From Bacteroidia bacterium (lineage in GTDB: Bacteria; Bacteroidota; Bacteroidia; Bacteroidales; VadinHA17): a stretch of 62,356 nucleotides of DNA. The DNA is taken from the NCBI GenBank assembly GCA_026391555.1, contig JAPLEB010000043.1, forward strand, positions 1 to 62,356, written 5' to 3'. A program made the translations under genes and the position numbers. The notes under the pieces are model-generated. The model did no database searches and had not been told where the DNA came from. It saw nothing but the letters and a program-made list of their open reading frames with translations. Positions 16,897 to 26,022 of this stretch are shown one piece after another (the first letter of the stretch is position 1; each line of letters starts with the position of its first letter).

Positions 16897-18033
16897 CTAA
16901 TCGTCATCCGGCATCATAAATTCAGATATAATATTGTCGGATATCATCTTTCCCTGGTTTGTAAGAACCAGGGTATTTTTGTCATGTTTCATCAACCCAT
17001 AATCTCTGAATTTACCGGCTAAATTAACAACATAATCATAACCTTCTTTTTCAAATGTCCTCTCAATATACTCAAGATCAATGCCCCACATTGTTCTCAG
17101 GGATGTCATTATATATTCGTTAAAACGGGCTTTCGAGTCAAGTTTTTCACTTTCAAAAAATGATTTCCCGGTATTAACTGATTTAATATAACCTTTCAGA
17201 TCACAGATGTTCCACTGTCGCGAATATCCGTTAAATGAGTGCGCCGATGGACCAAGACCAAGGTAAATGATCTGTTTCCAGTAATTTGAATTATGAATTG
17301 AAAAATATGAGGGTTTGCCGAAATTTGAAATCTCATAATGAATAAAACCTGCAGATTCAGCTTTTTCAATCAGTATATTAAACAGGGAGTTACTCTCCTC
17401 TTCATCAATCTCAGCAATCAACCCTTTCTCCAACATCTTCCCGAATACAGTTCCGGGTTCAATTGTCAGGTGATATGCAGACAGGTGCTTTATATCAAAT
17501 GAAAAGGAAAAATCAAGATTTGAGGCCCATTCCTTCTGGCTCATCCCCGGAATTCCATAAATAAGATCAATTGTGACATTTTCAAATCCTGCTTTAAAAG
17601 TTTCCCTGAGCGCCATTGTTGCCTGAGCTGAATCATGCCGCCTGTTCAGCATTTTAAGGTCTGAATCCCGCCACGATTGAATCCCCAGGCTGATCCTGTT
17701 AATATTAAGCTTCTTGAGACCTCTCAGGTAATCTGAATTAACATCATCGGGATTTAATTCGATGGTTATTTCACAATTCCCTTCTACCCTGAACAGTTTA
17801 TTTATATGATTAAGAATAGTGTCCAGCTCTGTAATTGAAAATACAGAAGGGGTGCCGCCGCCAAAATATATTGTTGTGACAGTTTCGGTTCCCAGATAAT
17901 TCTTTCTCAACAAAGCTTCCTTTAGCAGAGCATCAACAAATGCAGAATTATCATCAGATGAAATTATGTGATAGAAATCACAATAAAAACAGAGCTTTTT
18001 ACAAAATGGTGTGTGTATATATATCCCTGCCAT
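16897..18033 (-). CDS. hemW: Radical SAM heme chaperone HemW
   Basis: 378 residues with the CxxxCxxC cluster motif in FCKKLCFYC (Cys11, Cys15, Cys18), the following SAM-binding GGGTPS, and the HemN/HemW C-terminal domain. HemW binds heme and delivers it to apoproteins; the CxxxCxxC form with no extra coproporphyrinogen oxidase features fits HemW rather than HemN, although HemW versus HemN assignment by sequence alone is a family convention. Reads leftward, ending directly against the 15991 gene. Confidence 0.93.
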   Translation of the reverse strand: MAGIYIHTPFCKKLCFYCDFYHIISSDDNSAFVDALLKEALLRKNYLGTETVTTIYFGGGTPSVFSITELDTILNHINKLFRVEGNCEITIELNPDDVNSDYLRGLKKLNINRISLGIQSWRDSDLKMLNRRHDSAQATMALRETFKAGFENVTIDLIYGIPGMSQKEWASNLDFSFSFDIKHLSAYHLTIEPGTVFGKMLEKGLIAEIDEEESNSLFNILIEKAESAGFIHYEISNFGKPSYFSIHNSNYWKQIIYLGLGPSAHSFNGYSRQWNICDLKGYIKSVNTGKSFFESEKLDSKARFNEYIMTSLRTMWGIDLEYIERTFEKEGYDYVVNLAGKFRDYGLMKHDKNTLVLTNQGKMISDNIISEFMMPDDD

Positions 18034-18161
18034 GCATTAAAAATACAATCATGAAATTTATAAATAAAATCTATTATATTTAGTGACTAATAATTATCTT
18101 CAATAATAAATCCATTGCGCTTGAAAATCAATTAAAGTATGTTTTTGATTTTATGATTAAT

Positions 18162-18169
18162 TAAATTTG
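18162..18169 (+). promoter_or_regulatory. -7 box TAAATTTG upstream of the VanZ-like gene
   Basis: TAAATTTG, 15 nt before the ATG at 18184. A TTTG lies at 18144-18147 but the spacing is shorter than the usual -33 distance. Confidence 0.45.
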
Positions 18170-18183
18170 CATAAAATATTAAA

Positions 18184-18555
18184 ATGGTAAAAAAGAATAT
18201 TTTCTCAATTCTCGTGGCTCTGGTTATTATGTATCTGAGTCTTACGGGTTCAGAGACATTTGAAAAAGTCTCGTTTAATGATATCCCCTTTATCGATAAA
18301 GTTGCACACTTCGGAATGTATTTCCTTCTGATGTCGGTCATTGTCTTTGAAAACAGAAAAACCTTAAAAAGTTACGCACATTTATATTTAATAGCTCTTA
18401 TTCCTCTTTTCTATGGTATATTAATGGAATTATTGCAATCAATTCTTACTGTCAGCCGTTCCGGTAGTTTTTTCGATATCGTTTTTAATTCAGCCGGTAT
18501 TCTCGTTTCTCTTTTAATATGGTTATGGATTAAGCCATTAACAATAACAAAATAA
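18184..18555 (+). CDS. VanZ-like membrane protein
   Basis: 123 residues with four hydrophobic segments and VanZ-like landmarks DKVAHFGMYFLL, ILMELLQ and SRSGSFFDIVFNSAGI. VanZ-like proteins are small inner-membrane proteins of poorly known role (the original is linked to teicoplanin resistance). Convergent with rpiB (13 nt apart), so probably a single-gene unit from the -7 box at 18162. Confidence 0.88.
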   Translation: MVKKNIFSILVALVIMYLSLTGSETFEKVSFNDIPFIDKVAHFGMYFLLMSVIVFENRKTLKSYAHLYLIALIPLFYGILMELLQSILTVSRSGSFFDIVFNSAGILVSLLIWLWIKPLTITK

Positions 18556-18568
18556 ATTTGAGAGCATA

Positions 18569-19015
18569 TTAATACATTTTTAATGAGATCTTATCTATTC
18601 TTCTCTGGTGCCGTCCCTCTTCAAATGTTGTGTTGATGAATGTTTTTACTATCAGATATGCTTCGGATTCCGAGATAAATCTACCCGGTAATGCACAAAT
18701 ATTCGCGTTATTATGTGCCCTTGCCAAACGACTTATTTCTTCGTTCCAACATAAAGCGCTTCTTATTCCCGGATGCTTGTTGACAGTCATATTAATTCCA
18801 TTTCCTGTCCCGCAAATTGATATTCCGAGTTCATACTCTCCTTCAGAAACAGCGTTTGCCAGAGAATGACCCAAATCAGGATAATCAACCTTCTCCTCTG
18901 AAAAACAGCCAAAGTCTTTAACATCATGCTTTTCTTTAATGAGATAACTTAATAGTTTTTCCTTCAGAAAATACCCGGCATGATCCGATGCTATTGCTAT
19001 TACTTTCTTTTTCAA
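18569..19015 (-). CDS. rpiB: Ribose-5-phosphate isomerase B
   Basis: 148 residues, normal for the family. ASDHAGY (Asp11, His12), the CGTGNG loop with Cys68 as the catalytic base, and HNNANICALPGR (from His101) are the conserved active-site segments. It interconverts ribose-5-phosphate and ribulose-5-phosphate in the pentose phosphate pathway. Allose-6-phosphate isomerase activity is possible in this family. Confidence 0.95.
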   Translation of the reverse strand: MKKKVIAIASDHAGYFLKEKLLSYLIKEKHDVKDFGCFSEEKVDYPDLGHSLANAVSEGEYELGISICGTGNGINMTVNKHPGIRSALCWNEEISRLARAHNNANICALPGRFISESEAYLIVKTFINTTFEEGRHQRRIDKISLKMY

Positions 19016-19614
19016 CTTATTGCATTATAATAAAGTTTCTGTGAATAGAACGCAAATTAATATAATTGATTAATAAAAAAAATAACAATGTGATTGTTTG
19101 AGAGTCAAATAATAAATAAGTATTCAGTCTCACTTCGATTGTTAATAACATGTAAATAATAGATGATTAAAATTCATAATCTCTTGTTTTGTCAACTATT
19201 TTAGTGTTTTAACGGTATAAGATACTGAGGTGAATAAAGTTTTAAGAAAATAAAAGCAAAATATGAACCTTAAATAAACCTTAAAAATTTTACTTTTGCT
19301 TTATTGGCAATATCAACAATCTTATCTTAACAATTGTTAATTAATTTACTAATCTGCTGATTTTCAAAAATCGTATATTTTTTGAGCTGTTGAAAAGATG
19401 TTTATTCAGTTTTAATAATGATAAAAACAATAAAATTCTGATTTATTTTTCAACACAATTAACAGCATATTATTATTATTATAAATATATCAATTATTAA
19501 GATATTAAAATATTATAATGTTAATAAAAACTTAAAAACAAGAAAGACGAGAAAATCAATATAGATTTATTGATTAAGTTTATCAGTTGATTTAAAAGAA
19601 ATTTTAGAAATAAA
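19016..19614. other. 599-nt AT-rich intergenic region upstream of nadA
   Basis: No ORF of protein-like composition, no tRNA and no clear hairpin terminator. The sequence is extremely A/T-rich (long ATTAA/TATTA runs, palindromic stretches such as TTAACAATTGTTAATTAA near 19330). I looked for DnaA boxes (TTATCCACA) and saw none. It may simply be a long promoter/5' region for nadA, or a former gene that has decayed. Confidence 0.4.
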
Positions 19615-20568
19615 ATGAATAAAGGATCATCAGAATACTATATATCAGAAATAAAAAGATTGAAAGTAGAAAAAAATGCAATCATTCTTGCACACTATTA
19701 CCAGACAGGCGATATTCAGGATATTGCTGATTTTGTTGGAGACAGCCTTGCACTTTCTCAGAAAGCAGCATCAAATAATGCAGACATAATAATTTTTGCA
19801 GGTGTAAGATTTATGGCTGAAACGGCTAAAATTCTCGCACCCGGGAAAAAAGTACTTCTTCCAGATGTGAATGCTGGTTGTTCTCTCGCGGACTCATGCA
19901 AAGCGCCTGATTTTGAAAAATTCATTAAGGAAAACCCGGGAAGAACAATTATCTTGTATGTTAACAGTACTGCAGAAATTAAAGCATTGTCAGATATAAT
20001 ATGCACATCATCAAACGCAATCCAGATAGTTGAATCTCTTCCTCCTGATGCAAAAATTATATTTGCTCCGGACCGTAACCTTGGTAATTATGTTCTTAAT
20101 AAAACAGGTCGTGACATGGTTATATGGAATGGTACTTGCCATGTGCATGAAGAATTTTCGCTCGAAGCAATTTTGAGATTGAAGAATGAATATCCTGATG
20201 CAAAAATTATTGTTCATCCGGAATGTGAACTACCCGTAAGGATGGTTGCAGATTATATTGGTTCTACATCTGCACTATTGCAATTCACGAAGAATGATAA
20301 AGGTAATTGTTATATTGTTGCAACAGAAGCTGGTATAATTCATCAGATGAAAAAGGGAAACCCGGATAAGACTTATATTCCTGCGCCACCGGGTGATTCA
20401 ACATGTGGTTGTAGCGAATGTAATTTTATGAAACTTATTACAATCGAAAAAATATATAATTGTCTTACAAGCGAAAAACCAGAGATTTTAGTCGATCAGA
20501 ATGTCCTTTTAAAAGCACAAAAACCGATAAGGAGAATGATGGAAATATCTGAAAAATATGATCTTTAA
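19615..20568 (+). CDS. nadA: Quinolinate synthase A (NadA)
   Basis: 317 residues with the conserved [4Fe-4S] ligand cysteines: Cys89 (NAGCSLADSC), Cys175 (WNGTCHVHEE) and one of the cluster in STCGCSEC (264, 266, 269). It condenses iminoaspartate with dihydroxyacetone phosphate to quinolinate in NAD synthesis. nadB and nadC are not in the window. It is followed at 3 nt by the YwqK-like gene, then ruvB, all rightward. Confidence 0.96.
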   Translation: MNKGSSEYYISEIKRLKVEKNAIILAHYYQTGDIQDIADFVGDSLALSQKAASNNADIIIFAGVRFMAETAKILAPGKKVLLPDVNAGCSLADSCKAPDFEKFIKENPGRTIILYVNSTAEIKALSDIICTSSNAIQIVESLPPDAKIIFAPDRNLGNYVLNKTGRDMVIWNGTCHVHEEFSLEAILRLKNEYPDAKIIVHPECELPVRMVADYIGSTSALLQFTKNDKGNCYIVATEAGIIHQMKKGNPDKTYIPAPPGDSTCGCSECNFMKLITIEKIYNCLTSEKPEILVDQNVLLKAQKPIRRMMEISEKYDL

Positions 20569-20571
20569 ATC

Positions 20572-22125
20572 ATGAAAAAGATTATAGTTTTAATAGTTTT
20601 TGTTTTAATCTCTAAAATTGGTTCTGCTCAGGAAACTGAAGCGTTAAAGGACGGTTATCAAATATTTAAATATCCCAACGGAACAGTCTCCAGTGAAGGG
20701 TTATTAAGGAACGGAAAGCCAGAAGGTTTGTGGAAAAGCTATTATGTTACGGGAATAAAAAAATCAGAGGGAAGAAGAACAAATTTTCTTCTTGACAGCA
20801 TTTGGATATTTTACGATCAGGCGGGCGATACAACAGAGAAAATAAACTATCTGTTCGGCAAAAAGAGCGGTTGGTATTATAAGTATAAAAAGGATCCCTC
20901 CAGGGGGGCCTATTTATGGTCTAAAGAGCTTTTTGCGGGTGACAGGAAAGAGGGTACGGCATATACCTATTTCCCCGATTGTAAAATCCAACTGACCATC
21001 GCGTATAACAGTGGAAAAAAAGAAGGACTGTCAAAGGAATTTGATAAAGAAGGAAATGTCATAACCTTCCTTGAATATAATAATGATTTTCTTGTAAGCC
21101 GCGAAAGAATAAACAGACTGGACAACAAAGGTTTAAAGCAGGGAGAATGGAGGGAATTCTATCCAAACGGAGAAATAAAATCTGAAAAAACATTTAAAGA
21201 CGACCTCCTGCATGGTTATTATAAAGAATATGATAGCCGGGGAAATCTTGTTCTTACTATGTTATATGATAATGGATCGATAGTGAAATCAAGGGTGGAA
21301 GATGGCCCCGATATCGAAGAAACAAACAGGTATGACCAGGATGGGAAACTGATTTACAGAGGCTACTACCGAAATAAAGTTCCTGTTAGTATTCACAGGG
21401 AATATGGAAAAGACGGGAAGGTTACTAATGCTTTAATTTACAACGATAACGGATTGAAGATTTCAGAAGGAATTGTTGATGAAGCCGGAAACCGCAACGG
21501 TAAATGGAAAGATTTTTTCTCAAATGGAAAAGTACAGGACGAAGGACAATTTACAGATAACAGACGTTCAGGTTCATGGAAGTTCTACAACATATCAGAA
21601 AAAATTGAGCAAACAGGTTCTTATAATAACGGCCGTCCCGATGGATTGTGGAAATGGTATTATGAAAATGGAACATTACTGAGAGAAGAGGAATACTTTC
21701 AGGGCCAACGTGATGGATCATGCAAAGAATATTCTATCGCTGGCGAAATTATTGCACAGGGACAGTACTCCGACGGAGAGAAGAACGGCGAGTGGAAATA
21801 TAAATCAGGCGACTATACAGAAGAGGGCAAATATATTATCGGGTTAAAAGATGGTGCCTGGAAATCATATTACACCAATGGAAAACTGAAAATAAAAGGA
21901 AATTTTGTTCAGGGCAACCCCGATGGTCTGCAAAGTTTTTATTACGAAAGCGGGAAAATAAAAGAAGAACAATACTTCCAGATGGGCATCAGGGAAAAAA
22001 CCTGGAAGAAATTTAACGAAGAAGGAATCCCTGTTCTGGTAATTGCCTATAAAAATGATGTGGAAGTTAGTATTAACGGGGTCAGAATTAAGCTTCCCGA
22101 AAGCGATACACGGCTGATTAAATAG
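20572..22125 (+). CDS. Secreted MORN-variant repeat protein (YwqK-like)
   Basis: 517 residues with a signal peptide (1-19) and about fifteen 20-25-residue repeats with the pattern (Y/W)xxxGxxxxEGxxxxGxxxGxWxxYYxNG, the MORN-variant type (PF07661) found in YwqK. In public annotation this family is often labelled an antitoxin of a toxin-antitoxin system; no toxin partner is present here and the signal peptide argues for an envelope role. It lies between nadA (3 nt) and ruvB (12 nt) in one apparent operon. Confidence 0.82.
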   Translation: MKKIIVLIVFVLISKIGSAQETEALKDGYQIFKYPNGTVSSEGLLRNGKPEGLWKSYYVTGIKKSEGRRTNFLLDSIWIFYDQAGDTTEKINYLFGKKSGWYYKYKKDPSRGAYLWSKELFAGDRKEGTAYTYFPDCKIQLTIAYNSGKKEGLSKEFDKEGNVITFLEYNNDFLVSRERINRLDNKGLKQGEWREFYPNGEIKSEKTFKDDLLHGYYKEYDSRGNLVLTMLYDNGSIVKSRVEDGPDIEETNRYDQDGKLIYRGYYRNKVPVSIHREYGKDGKVTNALIYNDNGLKISEGIVDEAGNRNGKWKDFFSNGKVQDEGQFTDNRRSGSWKFYNISEKIEQTGSYNNGRPDGLWKWYYENGTLLREEEYFQGQRDGSCKEYSIAGEIIAQGQYSDGEKNGEWKYKSGDYTEEGKYIIGLKDGAWKSYYTNGKLKIKGNFVQGNPDGLQSFYYESGKIKEEQYFQMGIREKTWKKFNEEGIPVLVIAYKNDVEVSINGVRIKLPESDTRLIK

Positions 22126-22137
22126 TTACTTTATTTT

Positions 22138-23163
22138 ATGGAAGATAATCTCAACATCAGAAAGGATATTATTTCAGTTACTGATAAGGAATTTGAAAAG
22201 CAACTGCGGCCATTAAGCTTCAGCGATTTCAAGGGACAAAAGCAGGTAATTGAAAATCTTGTTGTTTTTGTAACAGCAGCAAAACAAAGGGGCGAATCTC
22301 TCGACCACGTACTGTTACATGGCCCCCCGGGACTGGGCAAAACAACCCTTGCTACAATAATCGCGAATGAGATGCAGGTAAACCTACGGGTTACATCAGG
22401 TCCTGTGCTGGATAAACCTGGCGACCTTGCCGGCTTGCTCACTAATCTTCAGGAAGGAGATGTTCTCTTTATTGATGAAATTCACCGGTTGAGCCCCATC
22501 GTAGAGGAGTATCTCTATTCTGCAATGGAAGATTTCCAGATAGATATTATGATCGACAAAGGACCGAGTGCAAGAAGTGTCCAGTTGACGCTTAATAATT
22601 TCACTCTTATAGGAGCAACAACGCGTTCAGGCCTTCTTACAAGCCCGTTGAGGGCACGGTTTGGCATCAAGTTCCATCTTGAATATTACGATCACGAAGT
22701 ACTTACCGGTATAGTAAAAAGATCAGCAGGAATACTTAACATCAGAATTGATGAAAAGGCAGCAGTCGAAATAGCAAAAAGAAGCAGGGGGACACCAAGA
22801 ATTGCAAATGCCCTGCTCCGGAGAATCAGGGATTTTGCTCAGGTTAAAGGATCGGGGGAAATAGATATTGAAATAACGAGATATGGCCTCACTGCACTGA
22901 ACATCGATCAGCATGGACTTGATGAAATGGATAACAGGATTCTTTCCGTGATCATAGATAAATTCAATGGCGGTCCCGTAGGATTAACAACGATCTCTAC
23001 TGCAGTTGGGGAAGAGAGCGGTACCATTGAGGAGGTTTATGAACCATTTCTGATTAAGGAAGGTTATCTGAAAAGAACTCCAATAGGCCGCGAAGCAACA
23101 GAACACGCATATAAACATCTTGGGAAACAGTTCGGGCATAATTTGCCCGGAAACTTATTTTAA
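22138..23163 (+). CDS. ruvB: Holliday junction helicase RuvB
   Basis: 341 residues, AAA+ ATPase: Walker A GPPGLGKT (62-69), Walker B FIDEIH (111-116), sensor 1 GATTRSG, then the winged-helix domain (about 260-341). It is the branch-migration motor with RuvA in recombination repair. RuvA and RuvC are not in the window. Convergent with the Crp/Fnr gene, 32 nt apart. Confidence 0.97.
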   Translation: MEDNLNIRKDIISVTDKEFEKQLRPLSFSDFKGQKQVIENLVVFVTAAKQRGESLDHVLLHGPPGLGKTTLATIIANEMQVNLRVTSGPVLDKPGDLAGLLTNLQEGDVLFIDEIHRLSPIVEEYLYSAMEDFQIDIMIDKGPSARSVQLTLNNFTLIGATTRSGLLTSPLRARFGIKFHLEYYDHEVLTGIVKRSAGILNIRIDEKAAVEIAKRSRGTPRIANALLRRIRDFAQVKGSGEIDIEITRYGLTALNIDQHGLDEMDNRILSVIIDKFNGGPVGLTTISTAVGEESGTIEEVYEPFLIKEGYLKRTPIGREATEHAYKHLGKQFGHNLPGNLF

Positions 23164-23195
23164 ATGCAAACAGGCATATATCAGGCTATAAGAAA

Positions 23196-23906
23196 TTATT
23201 TAAAAACATTGCTGATCTTTTCAAGCCCTTTTGAATTTAAAATCCTGATTTTTCTTCCGTTCAACTCAACCAGCTTGTCTGATTTAAATTCAGATAATAA
23301 TCTGATAACCGATTCTGTTGCTGTGCCTACAATGTTGGCAAGCTCTTCGCGTGTAAGAGATATATTTAGAAATTGCTGGTCGTCAATACCAAAATCATTA
23401 ACAAGAAACAGAAGAACCTCTGCAAGCCGCTCCCTTACAGTTTTTTGGGCAATATCAGTAATAAATGAATTTGCCTCACCTAATTCATGACAGGCAAGTT
23501 TCAGCAATTCGAGTGAGTAGGTTGGGTTGGTCTTAATAAATGAGATCAGTATTTCAGAAGGAATAAAACAAACCTGGCAATCTTCAATAACTTTTGCAGA
23601 AGTACACGCCAGCTCATTGCTTAAAACGCTCCGGTATGCAATAATATCTCCATTCTTTGCAAAACGTATTATTTGTTCTTTTCCGTCAAAACCTGTTTTA
23701 AATACTTTAATAATTCCACTATTAATGCAAAAGAAACCACTTATACGGTTACCCTCCTGATAAAGAATATCCCCACGCTTATATTGCCGGAAATCTTTTT
23801 CAAAATTGATTGACTCAACTTCCTCCGGAGTCAGATATTTGAATATCGAACCCGATTCAAGTGAGCATTTATCACAAAGCGGGACATAAATATCTTGCTG
23901 TTTCAT
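23196..23906 (-). CDS. Crp/Fnr-family transcriptional regulator
   Basis: 236 residues. The cyclic-nucleotide-like domain (about 15-150) contains KRGDILYQEGNRISGFFCINSG, followed by a dimer helix and an HTH of the Crp_2 type (LTREELANIVGTATESVIRLLSEF, about 183-206). N-terminal Cys11 and Cys14 in PLCDKC are shared by many Bacteroidota members; additional cysteines lie near 60 and 109-112. FNR-like oxygen sensing is possible but the cluster ligand pattern is not the canonical one. Targets unknown. Confidence 0.88.
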   Translation of the reverse strand: MKQQDIYVPLCDKCSLESGSIFKYLTPEEVESINFEKDFRQYKRGDILYQEGNRISGFFCINSGIIKVFKTGFDGKEQIIRFAKNGDIIAYRSVLSNELACTSAKVIEDCQVCFIPSEILISFIKTNPTYSLELLKLACHELGEANSFITDIAQKTVRERLAEVLLFLVNDFGIDDQQFLNISLTREELANIVGTATESVIRLLSEFKSDKLVELNGRKIRILNSKGLEKISNVFK

Positions 23907-23968
23907 TTCCTATCGTCAATTAATAGTGCAAAGATTAACAATACGTTTAATATAATTGTTCAATTTTA

Positions 23969-25009
23969 TTAAAATGCTGTTTTAAATTGATCAAGGAACC
24001 TCATATCATTTTCAAAATACAGGCGCAGATCATTAACCTGGTACTTCAGCATTGTAAGCCTTTCAATACCCATGCCAAAAGCGAAACCGGTATATTTCCG
24101 ACTGTCAATATTGCATGTTTCAAGCACATTAGGATGAACCATACCACATCCTAAAATCTCAAGCCAGCCGGTATATTTGCAGACATTACAACCCTTGCCT
24201 CCACAAATCTTACAACTTACATCCATTTCGGCCGATGGTTCGGTGAAAGGGAAATATGATGGCCTTAACCTTATCTCAGTTTCTTTTCCAAACATTTCTC
24301 TTGCAAAGAATAGCAGCGTCTGCTTAAGATCTGCAAACGACACATTTTCATCTATATATAAACCCTCAACCTGGTGAAAAATACAATGTGCCCTGGCCGA
24401 AATTGCTTCATTACGAAAAACCCTTCCGGGCGAAATGGTACGGATTGGAGGTTTTTGATTTTGCATTACCCTCACCTGTACAGATGATGTCTGAGTACGG
24501 AGTAAAATATCTTCAGGGTTGGAGTCTTCTGATGAGATTCTTGATATATAAAATGTATCCTGCATATCCCTGGCGGGATGCTCGGGAGCAAAGTTAAGTT
24601 TTGTGAAAACATGATCGTCATCTTCAATTTCCGGACCCTCGGAAACTGTAAAACCGATCCTGGTAAAAATATTAATTATCTCATTCCTTACTATTGAAAT
24701 AGGATGACGCGATCCTGTTGAAAACGGTAATGATGGCCGGGTAAGATCTGCGTCCTCTGAGGTAGCTTCAGTGGTAGCCAGCTCCGACTTAAGAGAATTA
24801 TATTTTTCAAATGCACTCTGTTTTAACAGATTAAGTTTTTGACCAACCTCCTTTTTCTCTGCAACAGCTACATTTCTGAAATCTTCGAAAAGATCAGGAA
24901 TTATGCCTTTTTTGCTAAGGTATTTCAAACGGAAGGATTCAAGTTCTTCCTGGCTTTTTACCGATAGTGTTAAAACCTCTTTTAAAAGGGCCGTTATTTT
25001 TTGAAGCAT
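23969..25009 (-). CDS. pheS: Phenylalanine--tRNA ligase alpha subunit
   Basis: 346 residues with an N-terminal coiled-coil tRNA-binding arm (about 1-90) and the class II catalytic core: motif 2 (FRNEAISARAHCIFHQVEGLYI region) and motif 3 GMGIERLTMLKYQVNDLR. A Cys-rich insert KICGGKGCNVCKYTGW fits the zinc-binding-like loop seen in many PheS proteins. pheT is not adjacent in this window. Confidence 0.97.
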   Translation of the reverse strand: MLQKITALLKEVLTLSVKSQEELESFRLKYLSKKGIIPDLFEDFRNVAVAEKKEVGQKLNLLKQSAFEKYNSLKSELATTEATSEDADLTRPSLPFSTGSRHPISIVRNEIINIFTRIGFTVSEGPEIEDDDHVFTKLNFAPEHPARDMQDTFYISRISSEDSNPEDILLRTQTSSVQVRVMQNQKPPIRTISPGRVFRNEAISARAHCIFHQVEGLYIDENVSFADLKQTLLFFAREMFGKETEIRLRPSYFPFTEPSAEMDVSCKICGGKGCNVCKYTGWLEILGCGMVHPNVLETCNIDSRKYTGFAFGMGIERLTMLKYQVNDLRLYFENDMRFLDQFKTAF

Positions 25010-25038
25010 TAAGAAAATATTTATATATCACTACTAAA

Positions 25039-25854
25039 TTAATTCCTGACAATTTTTATTTTGATAATTTTTATGTCATTAACAGGTTTGTTCTTACTAT
25101 CAGTTTTCACAGCGGCAATTCTATCCACAACATCCAGCCCTTCAATTACTTCACCAAAAACGGTATAGGTCCCGTCGAGTCGCGGCACCCCTCCAATGTT
25201 CTTATAAACAATGCGTTGATCTTCAGGGATCTTGTAATCTTTATTATTTGCCAGATATTGAAACATCTTTAATGAAGCAATTTCCTGGATTTCCCCATCT
25301 GTAATAGTTTTTCCTGATAACCTGATGCTGTCTGCTGTTTCCTTTATTATTCTGTTGAAAAGACTTTGTTTAATATTACTATTGATATGTTGCTCTTGCT
25401 GATATAACTCATAGTCGTTATATCTGACTCCCTGAACGATATAGAATTGAGTGCCCGATGACCTCATTTCCGGATTTACACTATTGCCCTCCCTGGCAGC
25501 TGCAAGCGCTCCTTTCTTATGATAATACTCTTTGGTGAATTCGGCAGGTATCGTATAGGTGTTCACAGAGTCAGGTAAATTTGTTGCAGACCCGCTCTTT
25601 GTTGCACCATCTCCGGCCTGTATCATAAAATCCTTAATTACTCTGTGAAAAGAAACACCATCATAAAAACCGGTTTTAACCAGTTTGATGAAATTGTCAC
25701 GGTGCAACGGAGTACCATCATAAAGTTTAATTTTGATATCTCCCAGGGTTGTTTTGATGAAAATGGTAGAATTATCATTACCCCCGGGAGAATTACATGA
25801 GATAAGTAATAAAAGCACAGGGAGTAGAATTATGTTTTTAAAAATGATGTTCAT
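25039..25854 (-). CDS. Cyclophilin-type peptidyl-prolyl isomerase lipoprotein
   Basis: About 271 residues. The start is placed at ATG 25854 (NIIFKNIILLP...LISC lipobox) because the longer ORF begins with a TTG at 25899 that lies on a TATCTTTG promoter box. The cyclophilin core is split by a helical insertion of about 85 residues (from RVYNDYEL to EDQRIVYKNIGGVPRL) rich in Q, E, I, which is usual for Bacteroidota cyclophilin lipoproteins. It should act on periplasmic or outer-membrane proteins. The active-site region FHRVIKDFMIQAGDG and GVPRLDGTYTVFGEV is intact. Confidence 0.9.
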   Translation of the reverse strand: MNIIFKNIILLPVLLLLISCNSPGGNDNSTIFIKTTLGDIKIKLYDGTPLHRDNFIKLVKTGFYDGVSFHRVIKDFMIQAGDGATKSGSATNLPDSVNTYTIPAEFTKEYYHKKGALAAAREGNSVNPEMRSSGTQFYIVQGVRYNDYELYQQEQHINSNIKQSLFNRIIKETADSIRLSGKTITDGEIQEIASLKMFQYLANNKDYKIPEDQRIVYKNIGGVPRLDGTYTVFGEVIEGLDVVDRIAAVKTDSKNKPVNDIKIIKIKIVRN

Positions 25855-25896
25855 GAAAATTATATTTTGGTTAATAACGTTCTGCAAATCTGAATG

Positions 25897-25904
25897 CAAA
25901 GATA
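25897..25904 (-). promoter_or_regulatory. -7 box TATCTTTG for the cyclophilin gene
   Basis: Reverse-strand TATCTTTG about 43 nt upstream of ATG 25854. It overlaps the TTG that would start the longer ORF, arguing against that start. Confidence 0.55.
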
Positions 25905-25998
25905 TTTAACTTTGAACGATACACGAAAATTTTGGTTTTCAAATTGTGTTATTTTTAGCAAAATAAGTATTGAAATAATTGGATTAAGTCTTTAGAAG

Positions 25999-26006
25999 TA
26001 TATTTG
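25999..26006 (+). promoter_or_regulatory. -7 box TATATTTG for the flippase gene
   Basis: TATATTTG 17 nt before the GTG at 26023, implying an almost leaderless or very short 5' UTR. Confidence 0.5.
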
Positions 26007-26022
26007 TACTCAAATTTTTTAC

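Noticed and set aside
19016-19614. Replication origin in the AT-rich gap
   Set aside because: No TTATCCACA-like DnaA boxes or dnaA/dnaN neighbours; AT-richness alone is not enough.
20572-22125. Toxin-antitoxin system (family label of the YwqK-like protein)
   Set aside because: No toxin partner, and it has a signal peptide; the label comes from database naming.
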